Assembly (NCBI GenBank): GCA_027056215.1
Contig: JALULO010000294.1
Coordinates: 1 to 18,022, forward strand
Origin: Campylobacterales bacterium
Lineage (GTDB): Bacteria > Campylobacterota > Campylobacteria > Campylobacterales > QNZT01
Direction of reading: 5' to 3'
DNA: 18,022 bases
Part shown: positions 7,444 to 15,228 of the stretch, piece after piece
How positions within the stretch are numbered: the stretch's first letter is position 1
Layout: the number at the start of each line of letters is the position of its first letter
Position numbers and translations under genes: made by a program
The notes under the pieces: generated by a model
The model's database searches: none
Seen by the model: the letters and a program-made list of their open reading frames with translations, nothing else
Told to the model about the DNA's origin: nothing

Positions 7444-9534
7444 TTAACCATTTCTTTTTTTAATTATTTCTTCTGCAACATTTTTAGGAACTTCTGCATA
7501 GTGATCAAATTCCATAGCGTATGTAGCGCGACCTTGTGTTGCTGATCTTAGATCCGTTGAGTAACCAAACATTTCTGAAAGAGGAACAAATGCATTAATG
7601 ATTTTATTTCCTGCTCTTTCATCCATACCTTCAACTTGTCCACGTCTTCTGTTAAGATCACCGATAACATCACCCATAAACTCTTCTGGTACTTCAACTT
7701 CAACTTTCATCATAGGTTCCATGATAACTGCACCAGCTTTTCTAGCACCTTCTTTGAAACCCATTGAGGCAGCAAGTTTAAATGCCATTTCATTTGAATC
7801 CACATCATGGTAAGAACCATCATAAAGCGTAACTTTTACATCTTCAACAGGATAACCAGCTAATACACCACCTTGCATCGCTTCTTGAATACCTTTGTCA
7901 ACTGCAGGAATAAATTCTCTTGGAACAGAACCACCTTTGATCGCATTGACAAATTCATAACCATTACCAGCTTCCATAGGTTCAAGGCGAAGATATACAT
8001 GACCAAACTGACCACGACCACCTGATTGTTTTGCATATTTGTATTCTTGCTCAACATTTTTTCGAATTGTCTCTCTGTATGCGACTTGTGGTTGTCCAAT
8101 TTCGGCTTCAACTTTAAACTCTCTCATCATACGATCAACAAGGATTTCAAGGTGAAGTTCACCCATACCAGAGATGATAGTTTGACCACTTTCTTCATCT
8201 GTTTGAACTCTAAAAGAAGGATCTTCTTGAGCAAGTTTTTGAAGTGCGATACCCATTTTTTCCTGATCTGCTTTTGTTTTTGGCTCAACTGCAACAGAGA
8301 TAACTGGTTCTGGAAAATCCATTCTTTCCAAGACTACTTTATCTGCTGGATCACATAGTGTATCACCTGTAGTTGTATTTTTTAAACCAACAACAGCTCC
8401 GATTTCACCAGCGTAAATCTCTTTAACTTCTTCACGCTTAATCGCATGCATTTTCATGATACGACCAATTCTCTCTTTTTTATCTTTTGTTGTATTATGT
8501 ACAAAAGAACCAGCTTCTAAGCTTCCTCTATACACACGAACAAATGTTAACTGACCAACAAAAGGATCGGTCATGATTTTAAATGCCAACGCCGCAAATG
8601 CACCATCATCAGTTGATGCTACAACGATTTCGGCTTCTTCATCATCCATCAAAGTACCTTTGATAGCTGCAACTTCAGTAGGAGCAGGAAGATAAGTAAC
8701 AACAGCATCCAGTAATGTTTGTACACCTTTGTTTTTAAATGCTGTACCAGCTGTCATAGGCACAATATGCATACCAAGTGTAGCTGCTTTGATACCAGCA
8801 ATAATCTCATCATTTGAGATTTCTTCACCTTCTAGGAATTTTTCCATAAGGTTATCGTTGCCCTCAGCTTCTGCGATACTTTCGATCATCTTTTCACGAT
8901 ATTCTTCAGCTTTTTCTTGCATATCTGTAGGTATATCTTCTACATGGTAATTAGAGCCCATAGCAGCATCTTGATCCCATACGATGGCTTTCATCTGTAC
9001 TAAATCTACAACACCTGCAAAATTTTCTTCTGCACCGATAGGCAATTGAATCGGTACAGGATTTCCTTTAAGACGATCTTTAATCTGTCTTTCAACTTCG
9101 TAAAAATCTGCACCTGTTCTATCCATTTTATTAACAAAAACAATTGAGGGCACACCATAACGGTTTCTTTGTCTCCATACTGTCTCAGATTGTGGTTGTA
9201 CACCACCAACTGCACAGAACACTGATACAGCACCATCAAGCACACGCATAGAACGTTCAACTTCGATTGTAAAGTCAACGTGACCTGGGGTGTCGATGAT
9301 ATTGATCTGTTTGCCATCCCATTCACAAGTTGTAGCTGCTGAAGTAATTGTAATACCTCTTTCTTGTTCTTGTTCCATCCAGTCCATAGTAGCAGCACCA
9401 TCATGAACTTCACCGATTTTGTGTTCAACACCTGTATAAAAAAGAATTCTTTCAGTTGTTGTTGTTTTACCAGCATCAATATGAGCTGCAATACCAATAT
9501 TTCTTACATCTTCAAGTTTATGAGATCTTGCCAT
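7444..9534 (-). CDS. fusA: Elongation factor G
   Basis: EF-G is the GTPase that drives translocation of tRNA and mRNA on the ribosome and helps recycle ribosomes. The 696-residue chain is full length. G-domain motifs are AHIDAGKTT (17-25), GITITSAATT (switch region), DTPGH (81-85), NKMD (135-138) and GTAFKNKG. Domains II-V follow, including GMGELHLEI in domain III and GGSVPREFIPAVDKGI in domain IV. The start ATG has a clear AAGGA site (9541-9545). rpsG ends 12 nt upstream, so rpsG and fusA should be translated from one mRNA, as in the E. coli str operon. tuf, which follows fusA in E. coli, is not here; a tRNA gene follows instead. Confidence 0.99.
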   Translation of the reverse strand: MARSHKLEDVRNIGIAAHIDAGKTTTTERILFYTGVEHKIGEVHDGAATMDWMEQEQERGITITSAATTCEWDGKQINIIDTPGHVDFTIEVERSMRVLDGAVSVFCAVGGVQPQSETVWRQRNRYGVPSIVFVNKMDRTGADFYEVERQIKDRLKGNPVPIQLPIGAEENFAGVVDLVQMKAIVWDQDAAMGSNYHVEDIPTDMQEKAEEYREKMIESIAEAEGNDNLMEKFLEGEEISNDEIIAGIKAATLGMHIVPMTAGTAFKNKGVQTLLDAVVTYLPAPTEVAAIKGTLMDDEEAEIVVASTDDGAFAALAFKIMTDPFVGQLTFVRVYRGSLEAGSFVHNTTKDKKERIGRIMKMHAIKREEVKEIYAGEIGAVVGLKNTTTGDTLCDPADKVVLERMDFPEPVISVAVEPKTKADQEKMGIALQKLAQEDPSFRVQTDEESGQTIISGMGELHLEILVDRMMREFKVEAEIGQPQVAYRETIRKNVEQEYKYAKQSGGRGQFGHVYLRLEPMEAGNGYEFVNAIKGGSVPREFIPAVDKGIQEAMQGGVLAGYPVEDVKVTLYDGSYHDVDSNEMAFKLAASMGFKEGARKAGAVIMEPMMKVEVEVPEEFMGDVIGDLNRRRGQVEGMDERAGNKIINAFVPLSEMFGYSTDLRSATQGRATYAMEFDHYAEVPKNVAEEIIKKRNG

Positions 9535-9546
9535 TTAGTATCCTTT

Positions 9547-10017
9547 TTACCATCTATAGTGAGCAAATGCTTTATTCGCTTCAGCCATTTTATAGGTATC
9601 TTCTTTTTTCTTGTATGAAGCACCTCTTTCATGTGCAGCATCGATTAGCTCATTTGCTAATCTGTCTTTCATCGTTCTTTCACTTCTTTTTCTTGTAAAA
9701 CCGATTATCCATCTAAGTGCAAGTGATTGTTGTCTTACAGGTCTTACTTCGACAGGTACTTGGTATGTAGCACCACCTATTCTTCTACTTTTAACTTCCA
9801 TAACTGGTTTGATATTTTCAATCGCTTTATAAAATATATCGATACCTTTTTCATCTTCAACTTTTTTGTCAACAGTTTCGATAGCATCATAAAATATTTT
9901 TGCAGCAACGCTTTTTTTACCATCTAACATGATGGAGTTGATAAATTTAGATACCAATTTTGAGTTATAGATTGGATCTGGTAGTATTTCCCGTACGGGA
10001 GCTTTTCTTCTTCTCAT
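9547..10017 (-). CDS. rpsG: 30S ribosomal protein S7
   Basis: S7 is a primary binder of the 3' major domain of 16S rRNA and nucleates assembly of the 30S head. Its 156 residues begin MRRRKAPVREILPDPIYNSK and include GGATYQVPVEV, RWIIGFTRKRSERTM and ELIDAAHERGASYKKKED, all standard for S7. An AAGGA ribosome site (10023-10027) precedes the ATG. In E. coli, S7 represses its own translation by binding the rpsL-rpsG intercistronic mRNA; here the corresponding gap is about 170 nt and structured. fusA begins 12 nt downstream. Confidence 0.98.
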   Translation of the reverse strand: MRRRKAPVREILPDPIYNSKLVSKFINSIMLDGKKSVAAKIFYDAIETVDKKVEDEKGIDIFYKAIENIKPVMEVKSRRIGGATYQVPVEVRPVRQQSLALRWIIGFTRKRSERTMKDRLANELIDAAHERGASYKKKEDTYKMAEANKAFAHYRW

Positions 10018-10050
10018 AGTCTTCCTTCAATTTTTGAAAATTTACTCAAA

Positions 10051-10078
10051 CTTTACCCACAAAGGTTTCATGGTAAAG
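10051..10078 (-). promoter_or_regulatory. Mutually exclusive hairpins upstream of rpsG, candidate S7 autoregulatory site
   Basis: In the transcript, CTTTACC and GGTAAAG (10072-10078 with 10051-10057) form a 7-bp stem with a 14-nt loop. A competing stem pairs AAACCTTT (10061-10068) with AAAGTTT (10048-10054), with one bulge. The two share bases 10051-10054 and cannot coexist. They lie about 20 nt upstream of the rpsG ribosome site. The position matches the S7 target in the E. coli str mRNA, but I see no sequence match to it; the function is inferred. Confidence 0.35.
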
Positions 10079-10116
10079 CCTGGCCAATTTAACAATAATA
10101 ATTTTTTATTTTTTAA

Positions 10117-10144
10117 AATATAATTTTTAAGATACTAACATCAA
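10117..10144 (-). promoter_or_regulatory. Weak candidate sigma-70 promoter ahead of rpsG
   Basis: TTGATG (10139-10144) is followed by 16 nt and TATATT (10117-10122) on the minus strand, within the long rpsL-rpsG gap. The boxes match consensus at 4 of 6 and 5 of 6. In DNA this AT-rich such matches arise by chance, so this is only a possibility for a separate rpsG-fusA transcript. Confidence 0.25.
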
Positions 10145-10177
10145 ACACAAATGTATCGATAAAGCATCGGTTCTTAA

Positions 10178-10197
10178 ACCTAAATTATTATTTAGGT
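10178..10197 (-). other. Perfect hairpin spanning the rpsL stop codon
   Basis: ACCTAAAT and ATTTAGGT form an 8-bp stem with a 4-nt loop. The rpsL stop TAA lies across the loop and its edge, with a second TAA directly after it. There is no T-run downstream, so it is more likely a processing or stability element, or chance, than a terminator. Confidence 0.45.
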
Positions 10198-10559
10198 CTC
10201 TTTGTACCGTATTTACTTCTTGCAACTTTTCTGTTTGCAACACCGGCTGTATCAAGTGCACCACGAACGATGTGATATTTTACACCAGGTAAATCTTTTA
10301 CCCTACCGCCTCTAACTAATACAATAGAGTGTTCTTGAAGGTTGTGACCTTCACCACCGATATAACTAATCACTTCAAATCCACTTGTCAATCTTACTTT
10401 TGCAACTTTTCTAAGTGCTGAGTTAGGTTTTTTTGGAGTTGTAGTGTAAACTCTTGTGCAAACACCTCTTCTTTGAGGACATTTGTCAAGTGCCGGTGAT
10501 TTTGATTTTTTAATCACCTTTTTTCTCTCTTTACGAATCAACTGATTAATAGTTGGCAC
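10188..10559 (-). CDS. rpsL: 30S ribosomal protein S12 (GTG start)
   Basis: S12 sits at the decoding centre of the 30S subunit and controls accuracy. The frame is open back to a TTG at 10616, but the family N-terminus is MPTINQLIRKERKK. Here that begins with a GTG at 10557-10559, preceded by AAGGA at 10566-10570 with 6-nt spacing, giving 123 residues, the usual size. The 19 extra residues from the TTG match nothing in S12. Conserved segments are CPQRRGVCTRVYTTTPKKPNS, SYIGGEGHNLQEHS and GRVKDLPGVKYHIVRGALD. Lys43 and Lys44 are intact, so the classic streptomycin-resistance change at this site is absent. It begins the str group rpsL-rpsG-fusA, downstream of rpoC. Confidence 0.98.
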   Translation of the reverse strand: MPTINQLIRKERKKVIKKSKSPALDKCPQRRGVCTRVYTTTPKKPNSALRKVAKVRLTSGFEVISYIGGEGHNLQEHSIVLVRGGRVKDLPGVKYHIVRGALDTAGVANRKVARSKYGTKRPK

Positions 10560-10565
10560 ATGTTT

Positions 10566-10570
10566 TCCTT
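10566..10570 (-). promoter_or_regulatory. Ribosome binding site that fixes the rpsL GTG start
   Basis: AAGGA on the minus strand lies 6 nt before the GTG at 10559. An ATG overlaps that GTG (ATGTG) in another frame and soon meets a stop, so it is not the start. The TTG at 10616 has no comparable site. Confidence 0.85.
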
Positions 10571-10615
10571 TTGTAAATTTCTCTATATCACGCCTAGCGT
10601 CTATAAAGGTTGGCA

Positions 10616-10630
10616 ATAATACTAAAAAAA
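10616..10630 (-). promoter_or_regulatory. Candidate promoter for rpsL-rpsG-fusA
   Basis: A run of seven T (10624-10630) is followed by AG and TATTAT (10616-10621) on the minus strand. This resembles campylobacterotal sigma-70 promoters, which rely on a -10 box with T-rich upstream DNA and often lack a -35. Transcription would start near 10609, giving a leader of about 50 nt before rpsL. It is judged by eye only. Confidence 0.3.
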
Positions 10631-10677
10631 TGTTTATAAAATACTTAATTTAAGGGGTTGTTTAATAAATGGAGATC

Positions 10678-10706
10678 GATATAGAGGCATTTAACACCTC
10701 TATATC
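10678..10706 (-). other. Perfect 10-bp hairpin just after rpoC
   Basis: GATATAGAGG and CCTCTATATC form a perfect 10-bp stem with a 9-nt loop, starting 7 nt after the rpoC stop codon. There is no T-run on either side, so it is not a classic intrinsic terminator. It could be a processing or 3'-end stabilising structure, or a partial terminator separating rpoBC from the str genes. Confidence 0.55.
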
Positions 10707-10713
10707 ATAAATA

Positions 10714-13700
10714 TTAGTTTTCGTTAAACTTTAATTTAACTTTCTGATCTTGATACATACCTGTACCAACAGGGATCATACGACCAAGGATGACGTTTTC
10801 TTTAAGATCTTCAAGATAATCTGTCTTACCTGCAATACTAGCTTCGGTCAAAACTTTCGTTGTTTCCTGAAATGATGCTGCTGAGATAATACTATCTGCA
10901 TTAATCGCAGCACGTGTAACACCTAAAAGTGTAGGTTCAGCTATAGCTGGTTCTCCACTTATTCTTACGATACGTTCATTTTCTTCTCTAAGTTTTCTTC
11001 GACTGATAAGATCTCCGGTAATAAAATGTGTATCACCGCTATCTACAATTTTTACCTGTCGCAACATTTGAGATACAATGACTTCAATGTGCTTATCACT
11101 AATCGCAACACCCTGGCTACGATATACTTGTTGAATCTCACTAATCAAATAAAAGTGTAACGCTTTTTCGCCCATGATTCTAAGGATATCATGACTTGAT
11201 ACTTGTCCATCTGTAAGCTTCTCACCAACTTGAACATACTCTCCAGTATGAACTAAAATCTGTCTATTTTTATCAACTAAATATTCTTTTATATTGCCAT
11301 CTTCCGTATCAACGACAATACGTTCTTTCGCTCGTAATGGCTTACCAAATCGTACAGTTCCTGCAACTTCAGATATAACAGCTGGACTTTTTGGTTTTCT
11401 CGCCTCAAAAAGTTCACTAACTCTTGGAAGACCACCAGTAATATCTTTTGACTTGGCAGCTGCTTTTGGTACTTTTGCAAGTTCATCAGCTTGTTTAACC
11501 TCTGCACCATTTTCTACAAGAATAGATGTTTTTGGTTCAAGTGTATACTTTTTAAGCTCCCCACTTTGTGTTGCAAGTACAATGGCAGGCTTATAACCTG
11601 ATGGTACATATTCATTAATCACCAATCTTGTCTGTCCTAATTCATCCAACTGTTCAGTAGCTGTTTGACCTGGCTCAATGTCTTCAAAAGTAACAACACC
11701 ATCTTCTTCAGCGATGATAGGCGTTGAGTAAGGATCCCATTCAGCGATAATGACTTGTTCATCACTTTGAGGTTTAGCAATAAGATCAGTAGCCTCTACT
11801 TGTTCATTATCATTAAATTCTACAATTGAATTTCTTGGTATATAGTGTCTTACCGCTTCTCTACCTTCATCATCAGCTATAATGGCAAACAAACCTTTTT
11901 CATCAACAATATGTCCTTTTTCAATATTTGAAAATCTTTCCAAATAATCACTTGTCAATTGAAAATATTTAACTATCCCTTCTGCTTTGGCAGTAATTTT
12001 TTGAACAACAGGAGCACCATTTTCTATTTTAAGTATACTACCAAATTGAATACGATTTGGAATATTCCATCCCTCTTTAATCACTTCAACAATACTCTCA
12101 CCTTCATCTACTGGTTTACCGTTATCATATGGAAGATAAAATTTACCTTCCATCTTCCCACTGATTCCTGCAAGTTCATTTGGCTTAGCAATATCATTTT
12201 TACGTAAAACAAATTTTGCTGTTTCTTTTTCTCCTGCCACACTAATAACCATCTCTTCATGAGCATACGCAACAGTTACATTTCCACTAAATGGTGCTTT
12301 TATTTTTGGTTCAACTAACAAAATCGCAGCATTTCTTCTGTTCGCAACAATCTTTTCACCGTTACTATTCGTATAAATATGAAGATTAAAGAATCTAATA
12401 AAACCTTCTTTTTTTGCAACAACTTGTTTATCTTGTTGTTCAGTTGAGGCAGTACCACCGATGTGGAATGTTCTAAGTGTCAACTGTGTACCAGGCTCTC
12501 CAATCGATTGTGCTGATATAATACCAACAGCTTCACCTTTTTTAACCAATTTTGCCTTACCAAGATCTAATCCGTAACATTTAGCACATACACCTTTGAT
12601 CGACTTACAAGTAATCGGTGTTCGAATGACAGCCGATTTTATACCTGCATCAGCGATACTTTGTGCAGCAACTTCATCGATCAATGTTCCTTCTACAAAT
12701 AAAACTTCATTGGTAATTGGATCAATAATATTTTCAGCTAAAACACGACCTAATACCCTATCTTCCAACGATTCTACTAGTTCACCATGAACACTAATCT
12801 CAGTGATTTCAACACCTTCGTGTGTACCACAATCATCTTCAGATACTTTTACATTTTGACTAACATCAACAAGTTTTCTTGTCAAGTAACCCGCATTTGC
12901 TGTTTTAAGTGCTGTATCTGCAAGACCTTTTCTGGCACCGTGTGTAGAGATAAAATACTCAAGAACATTTAATCCTTCACGGAAGTTTGAAATAATCGGA
13001 GTCTCAATAATAGAACCATCAGGTTTTGCCATCAAACCACGCATACCGGCTAGTTGCCTAATCTGTGCGGCGGAACCCCTTGCACCTGAATCTGCCATCA
13101 TATAAATGGAATTAAAACCATCTTTATCATTTTTCATAAGCTTCATCATCTCATTTGCGAGCATATTATTTGTATTGGTCCATATATCGATAATTTTATT
13201 GTATCTTTCTTGCTCTGTTAACAAACCTGCTGAAAACTGCTGTTGAATTTCAAGAACTTTTTTCTTTGATTCTTTGATAACACCTTCTTTACTTTCAGGG
13301 ACATTAATATCATCAATAGAAATCGATATACCTGCATCAGTAGAGTATTTAAAACCAAGTGCTTTTAAATTATCCAAGATTTCAGCTGTTGCATAAGTAT
13401 CACCTATTTTATAAATATTATCAACAAGATTACCTATATCTTTTTTCTTTAATACCCTATTCCATAAATCTTCTTGAACAAAATCAGGCAATACAGATTT
13501 AATAATCATACGACCTGCTGTAGTATGAACAAGTCTACCATTAACAACTGTTTTGATTTTTGCTTGAGTCTCTAATACACCAGCATCTAATGCCACCATA
13601 ATCTCATTGATACCTGAGAAAAGTTTATTAGCACCTTTTGAACCCTCTTTTTCAAGACTCAGATAGTAGATACCAAGTACCATATCTTGAGTAGGAACAG

Positions 13701-15228
13701 CAATCGCTTTACCAGAAGCTGGCAGTAAGATATTATTAGAAGAAAGCATTAAAACTTTACACTCTGCTATTGCTTCACGTGACAAAGGAACATGAACAGC
13801 CATTTGATCCCCATCAAAGTCGGCATTAAATGCAGAACAAACCAATGGATGTAACTGAATCGCTTTACCTTCTATCAAAATAGGATGAAACGCTTGAATA
13901 GACAACTTATGCAGTGTAGGTGCACGGTTTAGCATAATTGGATAATTATCAACAACTTCTGCCAAACATTCCCATACTTCGTTTGTTTTGCCTTCAATCA
14001 TACGTTTTGCTTGTTTGATTGTCGTTGCATAACCTTTATCTTCTAGTTTTGCTAAAAGATGTGGTTTAAATAGTTCCAATGCCATTGTTTTTGGCAAACC
14101 ACATTGATCCATCCTAAGATTTGGACCAACAACGATAACAGAACGACCTGAAAAGTCAACCCTTTTACCCAAAAGGTTTTGCCTAAAACGTCCTTGTTTA
14201 CCTTTGATGATTTCACTCAAAGATTTCAGAGGTCTCTTATTTGCACCTTTTACAGCATTTGCACGACGACCGTTGTCAAATAACGCATCTACAGATTCCT
14301 GAAGCATTCTTTTTTCATTTCTGATAATAATCTCAGGTGCATCAAGATCGACAAGTCTTTTAAGTCTTGCATTTCTATTAATCACTCTTCTATATAAATC
14401 ATTCACATCTGATACTGCAAATTTTCCACCATCAAGAGAAACAAGTGGTCTAAGATCGGGAGGGAGAACCGGTAAAACCGTAATCATCATCCATTCCGGT
14501 TTATTCCCACTATTTACAAAAGATTCAACAACTTTTAGTCTTTTAACAAGTTGTTTTTTCTTTGCTTCAGATTTGGTATCTTCCATATCTTGTTTAAGCT
14601 TCTGTAAAATTTCAATCAAATCAAAATCTTCTAAAAGATCTTTAATCGCTTCACCACCCATTTGTGCTTCAAAACCTGAATCTACAAATCTTTGTTCAAG
14701 TGACTGATATTGATCTTCATTTAATACATCATACTTCAATACCTTATTTGTATTTTCATGGTCATAGTAAGCTTCACCCTGATTCTTAACAATATACGCT
14801 TCATAATAAAGTACTCTTTCAAGATCTTTCATCTTAATACCCAGCAATGTACCAATACGACTTGGAAGTGAATTCACATACCAAATATGTGCAACAGGTG
14901 TTACAAGTTCAATATGCCCCATACGAGATCGGCGTACTTTTGAAGTTGTAACTTCAACACCACATTTTTCGCATTTGATACCTTTATATCGCATTTTTTT
15001 ATATTTACCACAAAGACATTCATAATCTCTTACAGGTCCAAAAATCTTGGCACAAAAAAGTCCATCACGCTCAGGTTTCAATGTTCTATAGTTTATAGTT
15101 TCTGGCTTTTTTACTTCACCATAACTCCATGACATGATTCTTTCAGGACTTGCAAGCTTTAACCTAAAAGCTTCAAAATCTCTTGGACGGTTCTCTTCAT
15201 TAATCTCTATCGGAATCAGATTCTTCAC
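10714..15228 (-). CDS. rpoC: RNA polymerase subunit beta' (GTG start)
   Basis: RpoC carries the catalytic magnesium site and clamp of RNA polymerase. The chain has 1504 residues, normal for this phylum. The N-terminal zinc site uses C71, C73, C86 and C89 (CLCGKYKKMR to KCEKCG). The active-site loop NADFDGDQM is at 468-476. GARGSAAQIRQLAGMRGLM and GARKGLADTALKTANAGYL mark the catalytic core and bridge-helix region. A second zinc site has C in CGTHEGV and CKSIKGVCAKC. GIISAQSIGEPGTQLTLRTF marks the trigger-loop region. The start is a GTG at 15226-15228. In this frame a TAG lies two codons upstream and the next Met is only at residue 32, inside conserved sequence, so GTG is the start. It overlaps the end of rpoB by 29 nt. 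Confidence 0.98.
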   Translation of the reverse strand: MKNLIPIEINEENRPRDFEAFRLKLASPERIMSWSYGEVKKPETINYRTLKPERDGLFCAKIFGPVRDYECLCGKYKKMRYKGIKCEKCGVEVTTSKVRRSRMGHIELVTPVAHIWYVNSLPSRIGTLLGIKMKDLERVLYYEAYIVKNQGEAYYDHENTNKVLKYDVLNEDQYQSLEQRFVDSGFEAQMGGEAIKDLLEDFDLIEILQKLKQDMEDTKSEAKKKQLVKRLKVVESFVNSGNKPEWMMITVLPVLPPDLRPLVSLDGGKFAVSDVNDLYRRVINRNARLKRLVDLDAPEIIIRNEKRMLQESVDALFDNGRRANAVKGANKRPLKSLSEIIKGKQGRFRQNLLGKRVDFSGRSVIVVGPNLRMDQCGLPKTMALELFKPHLLAKLEDKGYATTIKQAKRMIEGKTNEVWECLAEVVDNYPIMLNRAPTLHKLSIQAFHPILIEGKAIQLHPLVCSAFNADFDGDQMAVHVPLSREAIAECKVLMLSSNNILLPASGKAIAVPTQDMVLGIYYLSLEKEGSKGANKLFSGINEIMVALDAGVLETQAKIKTVVNGRLVHTTAGRMIIKSVLPDFVQEDLWNRVLKKKDIGNLVDNIYKIGDTYATAEILDNLKALGFKYSTDAGISISIDDINVPESKEGVIKESKKKVLEIQQQFSAGLLTEQERYNKIIDIWTNTNNMLANEMMKLMKNDKDGFNSIYMMADSGARGSAAQIRQLAGMRGLMAKPDGSIIETPIISNFREGLNVLEYFISTHGARKGLADTALKTANAGYLTRKLVDVSQNVKVSEDDCGTHEGVEITEISVHGELVESLEDRVLGRVLAENIIDPITNEVLFVEGTLIDEVAAQSIADAGIKSAVIRTPITCKSIKGVCAKCYGLDLGKAKLVKKGEAVGIISAQSIGEPGTQLTLRTFHIGGTASTEQQDKQVVAKKEGFIRFFNLHIYTNSNGEKIVANRRNAAILLVEPKIKAPFSGNVTVAYAHEEMVISVAGEKETAKFVLRKNDIAKPNELAGISGKMEGKFYLPYDNGKPVDEGESIVEVIKEGWNIPNRIQFGSILKIENGAPVVQKITAKAEGIVKYFQLTSDYLERFSNIEKGHIVDEKGLFAIIADDEGREAVRHYIPRNSIVEFNDNEQVEATDLIAKPQSDEQVIIAEWDPYSTPIIAEEDGVVTFEDIEPGQTATEQLDELGQTRLVINEYVPSGYKPAIVLATQSGELKKYTLEPKTSILVENGAEVKQADELAKVPKAAAKSKDITGGLPRVSELFEARKPKSPAVISEVAGTVRFGKPLRAKERIVVDTEDGNIKEYLVDKNRQILVHTGEYVQVGEKLTDGQVSSHDILRIMGEKALHFYLISEIQQVYRSQGVAISDKHIEVIVSQMLRQVKIVDSGDTHFITGDLISRRKLREENERIVRISGEPAIAEPTLLGVTRAAINADSIISAASFQETTKVLTEASIAGKTDYLEDLKENVILGRMIPVGTGMYQDQKVKLKFNEN

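Noticed and set aside
8026..8358. Plus-strand open frame of 110 codons inside fusA
   Set aside because: It lies antisense to a highly conserved EF-G segment, has no recognisable protein features and no ribosome site; it is a shadow of codon bias.
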